Positions 27,548-35,443 of a stretch of DNA of 64,000 bases are shown here, in pieces. The stretch covers positions 1-64,000 of the forward strand of contig JASKOM010000002.1 in assembly GCA_030152305.1 (NCBI GenBank), written 5' to 3'. Under the pieces are notes generated by a model. It worked only from the letters and a program-made list of their open reading frames with translations. It did not search any database and was not told where the DNA came from. Origin of the DNA: Campylobacterota bacterium. GTDB taxonomy: Bacteria; Campylobacterota; Campylobacteria; Campylobacterales; Thiovulaceae. The number at the start of each line of letters is the position of its first letter. Position 1 is the stretch's first letter. A program made the position numbers and the translations under genes.

Positions 27548-28378
27548 TTATAAATCTTTTAAGCTTAATATTTCTTCTTGAGATAAACCAGTTAATTCAC
27601 TAATCAACGAAATATCTAAACCTTTATTCAACATGCCACGAGCGATTTCTAAATCTCGAGCTTTTTTGCCTTGCTCGATTCCAGTTTTTTTCGCAGTTTC
27701 GACGGCATCGAAAGTTGCCCAAGCCCGATTAAAAGCGATGTCATAAACATTTTGTTCTTCAGTTGAAAGATTATAATATTTAGCTAGTTCTAATATTTGG
27801 TTAAATTCATAATCCATATTTTTTAAATCGATTTCACCTTCATGTTTCATGAAATATAAAATCAAATCTTTTAATGTTTTCGGATCTTCGTTTTTGAATT
27901 TTCGCAATTCGACATAAACGAAATTCAGATTTTCGTTCATATTTTGACATTTATCATCTCTAAGATTGATTTTGTGAATATAATTTTCATCGTTAAAAAT
28001 ATCAAAGTTTGTAATTCCGAGCCAATAAATTGGAGTTAGTTTATATTTGTCAAAGCTCGTTGAGCCTTTTTTGATTTGCGAACTTAACTTTCGGCAAACA
28101 TAAAACAAACTTCGATCAACGAAATATTTTTGACTAACTCTTTGCAACTCGACGATAAATTCTCGTCCGTCGATATCTCGGCAAAAAATATCAAAAATTA
28201 CTCCGCGAGTTTCTAAGTTTTCGGCGGTGTTTTCTTGATTTTGCAATTGAACTTCGGCAATCGGTTTTTCCAATTCGAGAAGAGCATTGAGAAATTTTCT
28301 CGTAACTTCGGGATGTTGCGGATTTGCAAAAATTCGCTTAAAACCAAAATCTGATAATGGATCAATATATTTAGGCAT
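27548..28378 (-). CDS. Rpn-family PD-(D/E)XK nuclease, copy 1
   Basis: 276-residue recombination-promoting nuclease / putative transposase (PDDEXK_2 family). The N-terminal MPKYIDPLSDFGFKRIFA is the family signature. The PD-(D/E)XK core is GVIFDIFCRDIDGREFIVELQ (Asp, then E-L-Q). The C-terminal about 85 residues are a helical, variable domain. An internal ATG at 27817 (MDYEFNQILEL) could start an intragenic short product of 89 residues as reported for Rpn toxin-antitoxins. Three free-standing copies of that domain follow. A nearly identical gene lies at 41153-41983. Confidence 0.85.
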   Translation of the reverse strand: MPKYIDPLSDFGFKRIFANPQHPEVTRKFLNALLELEKPIAEVQLQNQENTAENLETRGVIFDIFCRDIDGREFIVELQRVSQKYFVDRSLFYVCRKLSSQIKKGSTSFDKYKLTPIYWLGITNFDIFNDENYIHKINLRDDKCQNMNENLNFVYVELRKFKNEDPKTLKDLILYFMKHEGEIDLKNMDYEFNQILELAKYYNLSTEEQNVYDIAFNRAWATFDAVETAKKTGIEQGKKARDLEIARGMLNKGLDISLISELTGLSQEEILSLKDL

Positions 28379-28475
28379 CTTTTAATTTCCTTGTATTTTT
28401 ATCAAAAATAAGTTTAGCTTAAAAATATATAAAAACGAAATAGTTATAATTTTTCTAAAAAATAGGAATTAAAAA

Positions 28476-28739
28476 ATGGCAAAAAAATTAAACCTCAATC
28501 CAGAAACTGAAGATAATCTTGTTAAAAAAACCTGCCGTGAATTGGGCATTACTCAAAAGGAATTGGCGGAAAAGTTAAATATTTCTTTGCCAACTGTTAA
28601 TCGATGGAGTTATTCAAATCAAATTCCAGAGCAAAGTTTAACTTTATTAAGTCTATTCCTAGAAAATTATTTTTTAAAAAATCAAATAAATGAAATGAAG
28701 AATGCTTTTTCAACATTGACAAAATATTCATTGAGTTAA
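28476..28739 (+). CDS. Small HTH protein, copy 1
   Basis: 87-residue helix-turn-helix protein: KKTCRELGITQKELAEKLNISLPTVNRWSYS is the HTH. The first 40 residues are nearly identical to the proteins at 30645 and 42241, while the C-terminal halves differ. The promoter TATAAT lies about 30 bases upstream of the start and the leader ATAGGAATTAAAAA is shared by all three genes. It is divergent from the Rpn nuclease, so it may control it. The role is inferred. Confidence 0.75.
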   Translation: MAKKLNLNPETEDNLVKKTCRELGITQKELAEKLNISLPTVNRWSYSNQIPEQSLTLLSLFLENYFLKNQINEMKNAFSTLTKYSLS

Positions 28740-28740
28740 A

Positions 28741-28770
28741 AGGGGTGCGACAGTTTGTCGCAACCCTTTA
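28741..28770 (+). terminator. Intrinsic terminator after HTH copy 1
   Basis: GGGTGCGACA-GTT-TGTCGCAACCC stem (one bulged A) followed by TTTATTT, immediately after the HTH stop codon. Confidence 0.65.
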
Positions 28771-28844
28771 TTTAATGCTTGTTGCAAAACAAAAACAATT
28801 AATTTAATGGTATAATTTGCCAATTAAAGATTAAAGGTATAAAA

Positions 28845-29744
28845 ATGCTGTTCAAATATTAAAACGATAGCTTAGAAATAGAAGTAATCACAGACAAGGA
28901 ACACGAGTTTCTTTTAACTGTCAATGAAGTAGCAAAAGGCTATGGAGTATTAGAGCGATCGATTTTAAGAACTAAGTTACGGCATTTTGTCGAGCTTGTT
29001 GAAAATAAGCATTTTATTTTTATGGAAGTTGAGACAAACGGAGGCAAACAGCGAAAGCTTTTCTGGACAAAACGAGGAGTAATTCGGCTTGGGTTTTTTA
29101 TTAAATCTGAACGAGCGAAGAAATTTCGGGATTGGGCTGAAGATTTGATTTTGAATAGTATTGAGCAAAAAGTCGAAGAGCAAAAAGAAGACGAACAAGA
29201 AAATCAAGTTTTTCCGCAAATGGAATTTGTTTTTATGGTTAATGATCAGCTTCGTGTTTCCCATTGTTCGATTGCTGAAGAGATTGATTACGATGAAAAA
29301 TTAATTGGAAACACGATCACAAAGCATTTTGAATATTTAGAAAAATACGATGAAGTTTATTTTGAAAGCGAACCTCGAATTAATTCAATTGGTGCAATAA
29401 ATCACAAAAAGATCTATTTTCTTAACGAGCAACAATCTTCGAGTCTGTTTAATTATATTCGAAATAGCGAAAAAGTTGAAAAATATAAAGCTATTTTAAT
29501 AAAAGAGTTCGCACAAAAACGAGAAAAAATTTTATTGTCGAATTTAACAAAAATTCAAAATTCGAAGTCGTTTGATTTTGCAAGTTTGGAAGATTTGAAA
29601 AAATATACTGAATTTAATCAGGCGATGATTGAATTAATTAAATTGGTTTCGAATCAAGAAAACAACACACTGATTTATCTTGATAAAGTTAGCAAAAACT
29701 TAAATTATAAATCAGCAGTTGAACTTCTTGAGATTAAATTATAA
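28845..29744 (+). pseudogene. Antirepressor-like gene with early nonsense codon
   Basis: The intact relative at 42614 starts MLVKFENESIEV. Here the frame is MLFKY-stop-NDSLEIEV: TAA at 28860-28862 replaces an expected GAA. After it the frame stays open for 293 codons, including TFWTKRGVIRLGFFIKS-like and FRDWAEDLI segments and the C-terminal half shared with the protein at 31017. An internal ATG (29022) could restart translation and give a 240-residue product lacking the first domain. TATAAT (28811-28816) and AAAGG precede the ATG. Confidence 0.65.
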
Positions 29745-30074
29745 ATATTTTTGATTTAAAATAGAACTAAGTTCATCTTTTAATGGCTGTAATAAATTTC
29801 TAATAATATGTTCGATAATTGCTAAATTGACACCTTCGTAATCATGAGCGATAAAATTACGAACATTATAAGCACCTTTAGAATATTCAGAAAGTTTTTT
29901 GTTGTTAGTTGTATCTATTTTATGCAAAGTTTCGCCTATTTGAAGAAGCGACATTAAAATGGCTGGTTTATAAACTCGGTGGCTTAAAGCTCCAGTAATA
30001 GAACCATTTTGATTAACCATAAATTCGATATCTTCAATCATTTGAAGAATAAATTTAATTCGTGGTTCAGACAT
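29739..30074 (-). CDS. HepT-like RNase toxin
   Basis: 111 residues of the HEPN/HepT family. The catalytic motif RX4HXY is present as RNFIAHDY. Together with the adjacent nucleotidyltransferase it makes a HepT-MntA toxin-antitoxin pair, in which MntA inactivates the HEPN RNase by AMPylating a Tyr at the motif. It overlaps mntA by eight bases (antitoxin gene first), the usual order, and overlaps the stop of the upstream convergent antirepressor. Confidence 0.85.
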   Translation of the reverse strand: MSEPRIKFILQMIEDIEFMVNQNGSITGALSHRVYKPAILMSLLQIGETLHKIDTTNNKKLSEYSKGAYNVRNFIAHDYEGVNLAIIEHIIRNLLQPLKDELSSILNQKYL

Positions 30075-30387
30075 ATTTTAGATCTTTTAAAATATATTCT
30101 TTTCCAATTGCATTTAACGAGGCAATATCTACAAAATCAACTTCTCGATTTAATATATTTTTTAAATGTTCTTTTGTTTCAACAATATGATTAATCGCAT
30201 TCCAACCATTATATTTTAATAAATATTTATTAATATCTTCGATTTCATAAAGAATATCTATATCGCTATTTTCATTATTATCGTCTCTTGCAAAAGAGCC
30301 AAAAATACCAACGAGATTAAAATCAAATTGATTTTTAAACTCCTGTTTATACGACCGAATAAAATTAATTAATTCATCTCTTTTCAT
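30067..30387 (-). CDS. MntA-like nucleotidyltransferase antitoxin
   Basis: 106 residues with the minimal nucleotidyltransferase signature GSX10DXD (GSFARDDNNENSDID), followed by a later acidic strand ending VDFVD. It is the AMPylating antitoxin partner of the HepT RNase downstream. The ribosome site GGATC lies ahead of the ATG, and the gene shares a divergent intergenic region with HTH copy 2. Confidence 0.85.
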   Translation of the reverse strand: MKRDELINFIRSYKQEFKNQFDFNLVGIFGSFARDDNNENSDIDILYEIEDINKYLLKYNGWNAINHIVETKEHLKNILNREVDFVDIASLNAIGKEYILKDLKYV

Positions 30388-30644
30388 GTTTTCAGATCCT
30401 TAATTTATTTTTCACAAATAAGTTTAGCTTAAAAATATATAAAAACGAAATATGCATAACTTTTATAAAAAAGGGGGTGCAAAATTTGCACCTCCTTAAA
30501 AAGGGTATGCAAATTATTCATACCCTTGAATCGATATTAAAATTTGACTGTCAGTATTTCTGACGAGCAAAAACAAGCAGTCGCCTTTCAATGACCGCGA
30601 CTGTTCGAACAGTTATAATTTTTCTAAAAAATAGGAATTAAAAA
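30388..30644. repeat. Hairpin-rich divergent intergenic repeat, copy A
   Basis: About 230 bases, nearly identical to 42000-42240. It contains four stem-loops: GGTGCAAA/TTTGCACC (around 30475-30492), AAGGGTATG/CATACCCTT (30500-30528), GTCAG/CTGAC (30550-30564) and CAGTCGC/GCGACTG (30578-30603). The 14-base perfect palindrome ACTGTTCGAACAGT (30600-30613) touches the TATAAT at 30614-30619 of the HTH promoter, an ideal operator position. The first part, AAGTTTAGCTTAAAAATATA, is also found upstream of HTH copy 1. Confidence 0.65.
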
Positions 30645-30887
30645 ATGGCAAAAAAATTAAATAATCCAGAAATTGAAGATAATCTTGTTAAAAAAACCTG
30701 CCGAGAATTGGGCATTACTCAAAAGGAATTAGCGGAAAAGATCGGAGTTCATGAAGTAACCGTAAGAAATTGGAGTTCAAAAGGTGAATTGCCTGAAAAC
30801 ATAATCAAGCATTTAAATTTGTTAGTATCTTGTCGTCAAGAGCTTTTATTTAAAAATAAGTTTAAGGAACTTATAAGTTTATTGTAA
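30645..30887 (+). CDS. Small HTH protein, copy 2
   Basis: 80 residues, first half almost identical to the copies at 28476 and 42241 (NLVKKTCRELGITQKELAEK), then a different recognition helix (IGVHEVTVRNWSS) and a leucine-rich tail. It shares promoter, leader and palindromic operator with copy 3. It is likely a repressor of its own gene and of the neighbouring modules. The antirepressor gene at 31017 follows. Confidence 0.75.
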   Translation: MAKKLNNPEIEDNLVKKTCRELGITQKELAEKIGVHEVTVRNWSSKGELPENIIKHLNLLVSCRQELLFKNKFKELISLL

Positions 30888-31016
30888 AAACTGTTCGTCA
30901 AAAATTTCTACGGGCAAAAAGTAAAAAAACACTATGTTTTTGTAAAATATTTAGATATAATTTTGTTATTAAAGTAGCAACGTGGCTAATAATATACAAA
31001 ATCAAAGGATTTTAAT

Positions 31017-31943
31017 TTGGAAATTACACCTTTCTTATTTGAAGATCGCAACGAAGTCAGAACAATTAGAGATGAATTAGGGAATATATGGTTTATTGCA
31101 AAAGATATTATTTTGGCTCTTGATTATTCGAAATTCGATTCAAATTTAATATCAAAAATTCCAGACGAATGGAAGGATACGAAACCGATTCGCACCCTTG
31201 GCGGAGACCAAAATATGGCAATAATCTCAGAACAAGGATTATATTTTTTTATAGGTCGTTCAGATAAACCAAAAGCTTTACCTTTTCAAAAATGGTTGGC
31301 TGGTGAAGTTCTCCCGTCGATTCGCAAAACGGGCAATTATTCAATTTTGCAAAACAAACCTCAAGCTTCAGAAACTCAACCAAAACAAGACGAACAAGAA
31401 AATCAAGTTTTTCCGCAAATGGAATTTGTTTTTATGGTTAATAATGAACTTCGTGTTTCGCATTGTTCGATTGCTGAAGAGATTGATTACGATGAAAAAT
31501 TAATTCGAAACACGATCACAAAGCATTTTGAATATTTAGAAAAATACGGTGAAGTTTATTTTGAAAGCGAACCTCGAATTAATTCAATTGGTGCAATAAA
31601 TCACCTAAAGATCTATTTTCTTAACGAGCAACAATCTTCGAGTCTGTTTAATTATATTCGAAATAGCGAAAAAGTTGAAAAATATAAAGCTATTTTAATA
31701 AAAGAGTTTGCAGAAAAACGAGAAAAAATTTTATTGTCGAATTTAACAAAAATTCAAAATTCGAAGTCGTTTGATTTTGCAAGTTTGGAAGATTTGAAAA
31801 AATATACTGAATTTAATCAAGCGATGATTGAATTAATTAAATTGGTTTCGAATCAAGAAAACAACACACTGATTTATCTTGATAAAGTTAGCAAAAACTT
31901 AAATTATAAATCAGCGGTTGAACTTCTTGAGATTAAACTATAA
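31017..31943 (+). CDS. Bro-N antirepressor, chimeric C-terminus
   Basis: 308 residues from a TTG start with AAAGGA upstream. The N-terminus is a BRO-N domain (GNIWFIAKDIILALDYSKF ... LPFQKWLAGEVLPSIRKTG). After the linker QASETQPKQ the sequence becomes almost identical at the DNA level to the C-terminal half of the gene at 28845, including SIAEEIDYDEKLI and NEQQSSSLFNYI. So one C-terminal module is joined to different N-terminal DNA-binding modules. It ends in the hairpin repeat at 31952. Confidence 0.75.
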   Translation: MEITPFLFEDRNEVRTIRDELGNIWFIAKDIILALDYSKFDSNLISKIPDEWKDTKPIRTLGGDQNMAIISEQGLYFFIGRSDKPKALPFQKWLAGEVLPSIRKTGNYSILQNKPQASETQPKQDEQENQVFPQMEFVFMVNNELRVSHCSIAEEIDYDEKLIRNTITKHFEYLEKYGEVYFESEPRINSIGAINHLKIYFLNEQQSSSLFNYIRNSEKVEKYKAILIKEFAEKREKILLSNLTKIQNSKSFDFASLEDLKKYTEFNQAMIELIKLVSNQENNTLIYLDKVSKNLNYKSAVELLEIKL

Positions 31944-31951
31944 ATATCTTT

Positions 31952-31988
31952 GCAGGTTGGTTTAGCTGTGAATAACTAAACAACCCGC
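31952..31988. repeat. 37-base hairpin repeat, left copy
   Basis: A palindromic unit GC(A)GGTTGGTTTAG ... CTAAACAACCCGC around the loop CTGTGAATAA. The same 37-base unit recurs at 32489-32525 with one base different in the loop. The two copies bracket exactly the DUF2442-DUF4160 gene pair. It may also terminate the antirepressor gene. Confidence 0.75.
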
Positions 31989-31990
31989 AA

Positions 31991-32266
31991 TTACTCTTTC
32001 GCAATTAATGGAAATCTAGCTGGATTTTCTATCATTTCGAGTGTTAAATCGATATCCAAACTTTCCCAATAAATATGATTCGCTGAAAGCATTTTGCAAT
32101 CAAACAGATCTTCGATTGAGCTTTTTCTAAACATAGGAAAATCTTCAAAAGATAAAAAATATTCAGAATTATTACAAAGTATCCAAATACCAAATAAAGA
32201 TATATTAATCATATCTAAACTATATGTGTTATAAGAAATATCTTGACCAAGCTGATTTAAAATCAT
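31991..32266 (-). CDS. DUF2442 protein
   Basis: Small DUF2442 protein of about 91 residues from the chosen ATG, which has GAGGA eight bases upstream; an ATG at 32272 and a TTG at 32281 are in-frame alternatives. The conserved FEDFPMFRKSS segment and the terminal DLTLEMI-type strand are visible. The start lies inside the upstream DUF4160 gene. DUF4160 and DUF2442 genes are often paired in toxin-antitoxin-like couples; biochemistry is unknown to me. Confidence 0.75.
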   Translation of the reverse strand: MILNQLGQDISYNTYSLDMINISLFGIWILCNNSEYFLSFEDFPMFRKSSIEDLFDCKMLSANHIYWESLDIDLTLEMIENPARFPLIAKE

Positions 32267-32462
32267 TTTCATTTTCCTCAATAATTTTTTCTATCTGTTT
32301 CAATTCTTGACGAGATAAATTATAGTTTTTTGCTAATTCTATTTCTGGTTCTAACCAAAATTTGGCTTCACCATTTTGAGAGTGTATATGAACATGCATT
32401 CGCTCCTCCTCTCGCGAGAAGAAGAAAAAGCGAAAACCATCTTTTTTTAAGAGTGTTGGCAT
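32229..32462 (-). CDS. DUF4160 protein
   Basis: 77 residues with the family core FFFFSREEERMHVHIHSQNGEAKFWLEPEIELA, including the HVHIH motif. It overlaps DUF2442 by about 38 bases. The pair lies between two copies of the 37-base hairpin repeat, so it looks like a cassette of the toxin-antitoxin class. AGGAT upstream serves as the ribosome site. Confidence 0.8.
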   Translation of the reverse strand: MPTLLKKDGFRFFFFSREEERMHVHIHSQNGEAKFWLEPEIELAKNYNLSRQELKQIEKIIEENENDFKSAWSRYFL

Positions 32463-32488
32463 TTCAGATCCTTATTTTATTTTTATTC

Positions 32489-32525
32489 GCAGGTTGGTTT
32501 AGCTGTGAAAAACTAAACAACCCGC
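32489..32525. repeat. 37-base hairpin repeat, right copy
   Basis: Direct repeat of 31952-31988, differing only at one base in the loop (AAAAA for AATAA). Its position right after the adhesin stop codon means it could also terminate that gene. Confidence 0.75.
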
Positions 32526-32542
32526 AAAAATCGAGAGAAAAA

Positions 32543-35443
32543 TTATTCTAAATTAACACCTAAAGTTTTAAGTGCATTTAAGATTTTAGCAATTTTTTCA
32601 TCTTGCTCTTTGATTTTTTGATCTTTCGATTCGATTTCAGCTTTTAACTCTTTGATAGTTTCATTTTGAGTTTTTAAGGTTTCGCTTTGATTTTCATCGA
32701 TTGATTTTTGCTCTTTTATAGCTTCGACTAATAAACCGTTCATGTTTGAATACGAAACAGAAAGATAACCTTCAGAATCTTCTTTTACAAGTTCAGGAGC
32801 AACTTTTTGAACATCTTGAGCAATTACACCCATTTGTCGAGATAAATCCATATTTTCTTTATTCCAATTATAAGTTACACCGTTAATTTGTGAGATTTTA
32901 TCAAGTGCATTTTCAATCTGCTGAATATCTTTTTTAAGTCGCAAGTCAGAAGTTAATGCTGATCCATTAGCTGTTACAGTTCCAGCAAAAGTTGCATTTC
33001 CGTTTTTATACACAACAAAAGCATCTGATCTAGCATTGTCAGCTGTGCCATTTCCAATTACAAAAGCTGGATCAGTATCAATCCAATTATCCGTAGTTCC
33101 TGTTATTGTATTGTATTTACCAATAACAAGAGAAGCAAAACTTTGAGCAGTTGTGTGATCGCCCATTGCTGTTGAAGCTTCACCAGAAGCAACTGTGTTA
33201 ACTCCCATTGCTGTTGAATAGTATCCTGAAGCAGTTGTAAAACCGCCAATTGCTGTTGAATAGTATCCTGAAGCTTTTGTTAAAAAACCCATTGCTGTCG
33301 AATCTTCACCAGAAGCATTTGTTTCATAACCTGTTGCAAAAGCATTCATTCCTGTTTGGGTTACATCACTTCGATTAAGAATCGTATCAGCACTTCCGCC
33401 TGATGGAGTCGCCCAGCTAACAGTTCCGCTTCCGTTTGTTGTTAAAACTTGTCCGTTTGTTCCGTCAGCTGTTGGAAAAGTGTAACTTGCATCAAGTTTA
33501 TTCACATCAATTTTGCCATCAAGATCAACATCGTAAGTCGATTTATTCATATCGCCTCTGTTATTAATTTGAGTTTGAATATTCGAAGTTAATCCGTCAA
33601 GATATGAAAATTCACTATTTGAAATCGATGAGTTTAGATCGCTAACAGTTGTTGAACCACCACCACCAGCTGTAATTTCAACATCATTTAAAAACAATTT
33701 GCCATAAACAGAAGTGTTTTTGTCTGTAACGACAAATGAATTATTTCGTTCTGAATCATCTATTTCACTGCTATCATCATAATCTTTACCATTTCCAACA
33801 ACAAAAAGAACATTTGATATATTTGCAATATTTCCTTGACCAACTGCTAACATATTTTCTTGATCAGCTTTTGTGTAATAACCCATTGCTGTTGAACTTG
33901 TACCAGAAGCGGTTGTATAAACACCCATTGCTGTTGAATGATCACCCAAAGCATTTGTGTAAGAACCAATTGCAGTTGAAGCTTGACCAGAAGAAACTGT
34001 TGCATATCCAAAAGCAGTTGAATGGTAACCCGAAGCAGTTGTTCCAAAACCTGTGGCAAAGGCATTTTCTCCAGTTTGTGTAACATCTGATGAATTTAAA
34101 ACAGAACTTCGATTTACAGCTGATGATAAATTAATATCAACTGTTGAACCGCCTCCAGCTGTAATTTCAACATTATTAACAAACAATTTGCCATAAACAG
34201 AAGTATTTTTATCTGTAACGACAAATGAGTTATTTCGATCGTTATAAGCTTTACCGTTACCAACAACAAAAAGAGTTGATGAGTTTCTATCTAAATATGA
34301 GTTGTATTTACCAACTACGGTCATATTATCTTCGTTTGCAATTGTGCCTTTTCCCATTGCTGTGGAACTTTCACCTGAAGCTGTTGTTTCAAGCCCCATT
34401 GCTGTTGATCCAATACCATAAGATTCTGTGAAAATACCCATTGCTGTTGAAAAATCACCCGAAGCTGTTGTTTCAAGCCCCATTGCTGTTGATCCAATAC
34501 CTGAAGCTAACCCGCCTCTTAGCTGATAAATATGTGCACCTCCAGAAGCGAATGAGCCTTCCCCAGAAGCTATTGATTTAAATCCCATTGCTGTTGAAGA
34601 ATAACCAGAAGCAGTTGTATAATAACCCATTGCTGTTGATAGATCACCAGAAGCTTTTGTAATTTTACCCATTGCTGTTGAATAATCACCAGAAGCAATT
34701 GTTGAATCACCCATTGCTGTTGAAGATCTACCAGAAGCATGTGTAGTAGTACCTGTTGCAATTGAACCAAGACCAGAAGCAATTGTTTGATAACCCATTG
34801 CAATTGAACCAAAACCAGAAGCAATTGTTTGATAACCCATTGCAGTTGAAGTCAAACCAGAAGCATTTGACTGATAACCTGTTGCTGTTGAAATAACACC
34901 AGAAGCATTTGTATCTTTTCCAGTTGCAAAAGCAAAACCAGATGAATTAAAATCAACATTACCTCGATTAAGAATAACATCAATTTCTGTTTTATTGCCA
35001 TCAATTTTACCGTTCGAGTCAGAATCCCAATTTTCGGTGATCATTCGATTTGATAAATTTTGATCAAATATAGTTTTACTTGAATTAAAATCTTGAATTA
35101 GATTAACTAAATTGTTATTTAACGAAACAATCGCCGAACTATTTGATTCAAGTTTTGAATTCAAAGTTGTCAAACTTGTAACATTTGAGAGAATTCGAGA
35201 ATCAAGATTCGAAATGTTGCTATCAAATTTTGTATTTATCGCTGAATTATTTGCCTCTAAACTTGATTGAAGTGAAGAGATATTTTGCGAAAGTTCACTT
35301 CTGTTTCCGTCAATTGAGTTTTTTATTTCAGTTGGATCAAATGGTTTGATTTCAATATTATTAACAAACAATTTCCCATAAACAGAAGTGTTTTGATCTT
35401 GTAACAACAAATGAGTTGTTTCGTTCTGAATCATCAATAACAC
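32543..35443 (-). CDS. Head-repeat adhesin with S74 chaperone, C-terminal part of a frameshifted gene
   Basis: C-terminal 966 codons of one gene split by a frameshift near 35391-35402. It contains many YadA/Hia-type head repeats of about 14 residues (STAMGYxTxASGxx), interrupted by the duplicated NNSFVVTDKNTSVYGKLFVN block, and ends in a Peptidase S74 / endosialidase chaperone domain (SDLRLKKDIQQIENALDKIS), whose Ser-Lys pair self-cleaves in known proteins. A final coiled coil follows. Trimeric fibre folding is inferred. The N-terminal half is at 35361-37265. Confidence 0.75.
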   Translation of the reverse strand: MLLMIQNETTHLLLQDQNTSVYGKLFVNNIEIKPFDPTEIKNSIDGNRSELSQNISSLQSSLEANNSAINTKFDSNISNLDSRILSNVTSLTTLNSKLESNSSAIVSLNNNLVNLIQDFNSSKTIFDQNLSNRMITENWDSDSNGKIDGNKTEIDVILNRGNVDFNSSGFAFATGKDTNASGVISTATGYQSNASGLTSTAMGYQTIASGFGSIAMGYQTIASGLGSIATGTTTHASGRSSTAMGDSTIASGDYSTAMGKITKASGDLSTAMGYYTTASGYSSTAMGFKSIASGEGSFASGGAHIYQLRGGLASGIGSTAMGLETTASGDFSTAMGIFTESYGIGSTAMGLETTASGESSTAMGKGTIANEDNMTVVGKYNSYLDRNSSTLFVVGNGKAYNDRNNSFVVTDKNTSVYGKLFVNNVEITAGGGSTVDINLSSAVNRSSVLNSSDVTQTGENAFATGFGTTASGYHSTAFGYATVSSGQASTAIGSYTNALGDHSTAMGVYTTASGTSSTAMGYYTKADQENMLAVGQGNIANISNVLFVVGNGKDYDDSSEIDDSERNNSFVVTDKNTSVYGKLFLNDVEITAGGGGSTTVSDLNSSISNSEFSYLDGLTSNIQTQINNRGDMNKSTYDVDLDGKIDVNKLDASYTFPTADGTNGQVLTTNGSGTVSWATPSGGSADTILNRSDVTQTGMNAFATGYETNASGEDSTAMGFLTKASGYYSTAIGGFTTASGYYSTAMGVNTVASGEASTAMGDHTTAQSFASLVIGKYNTITGTTDNWIDTDPAFVIGNGTADNARSDAFVVYKNGNATFAGTVTANGSALTSDLRLKKDIQQIENALDKISQINGVTYNWNKENMDLSRQMGVIAQDVQKVAPELVKEDSEGYLSVSYSNMNGLLVEAIKEQKSIDENQSETLKTQNETIKELKAEIESKDQKIKEQDEKIAKILNALKTLGVNLE

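Noticed and set aside
27548-28378. Active insertion sequence (Rpn named putative transposase)
   Set aside because: No terminal inverted repeats or target duplications around either Rpn gene. The family is better explained as a toxin-type nuclease.
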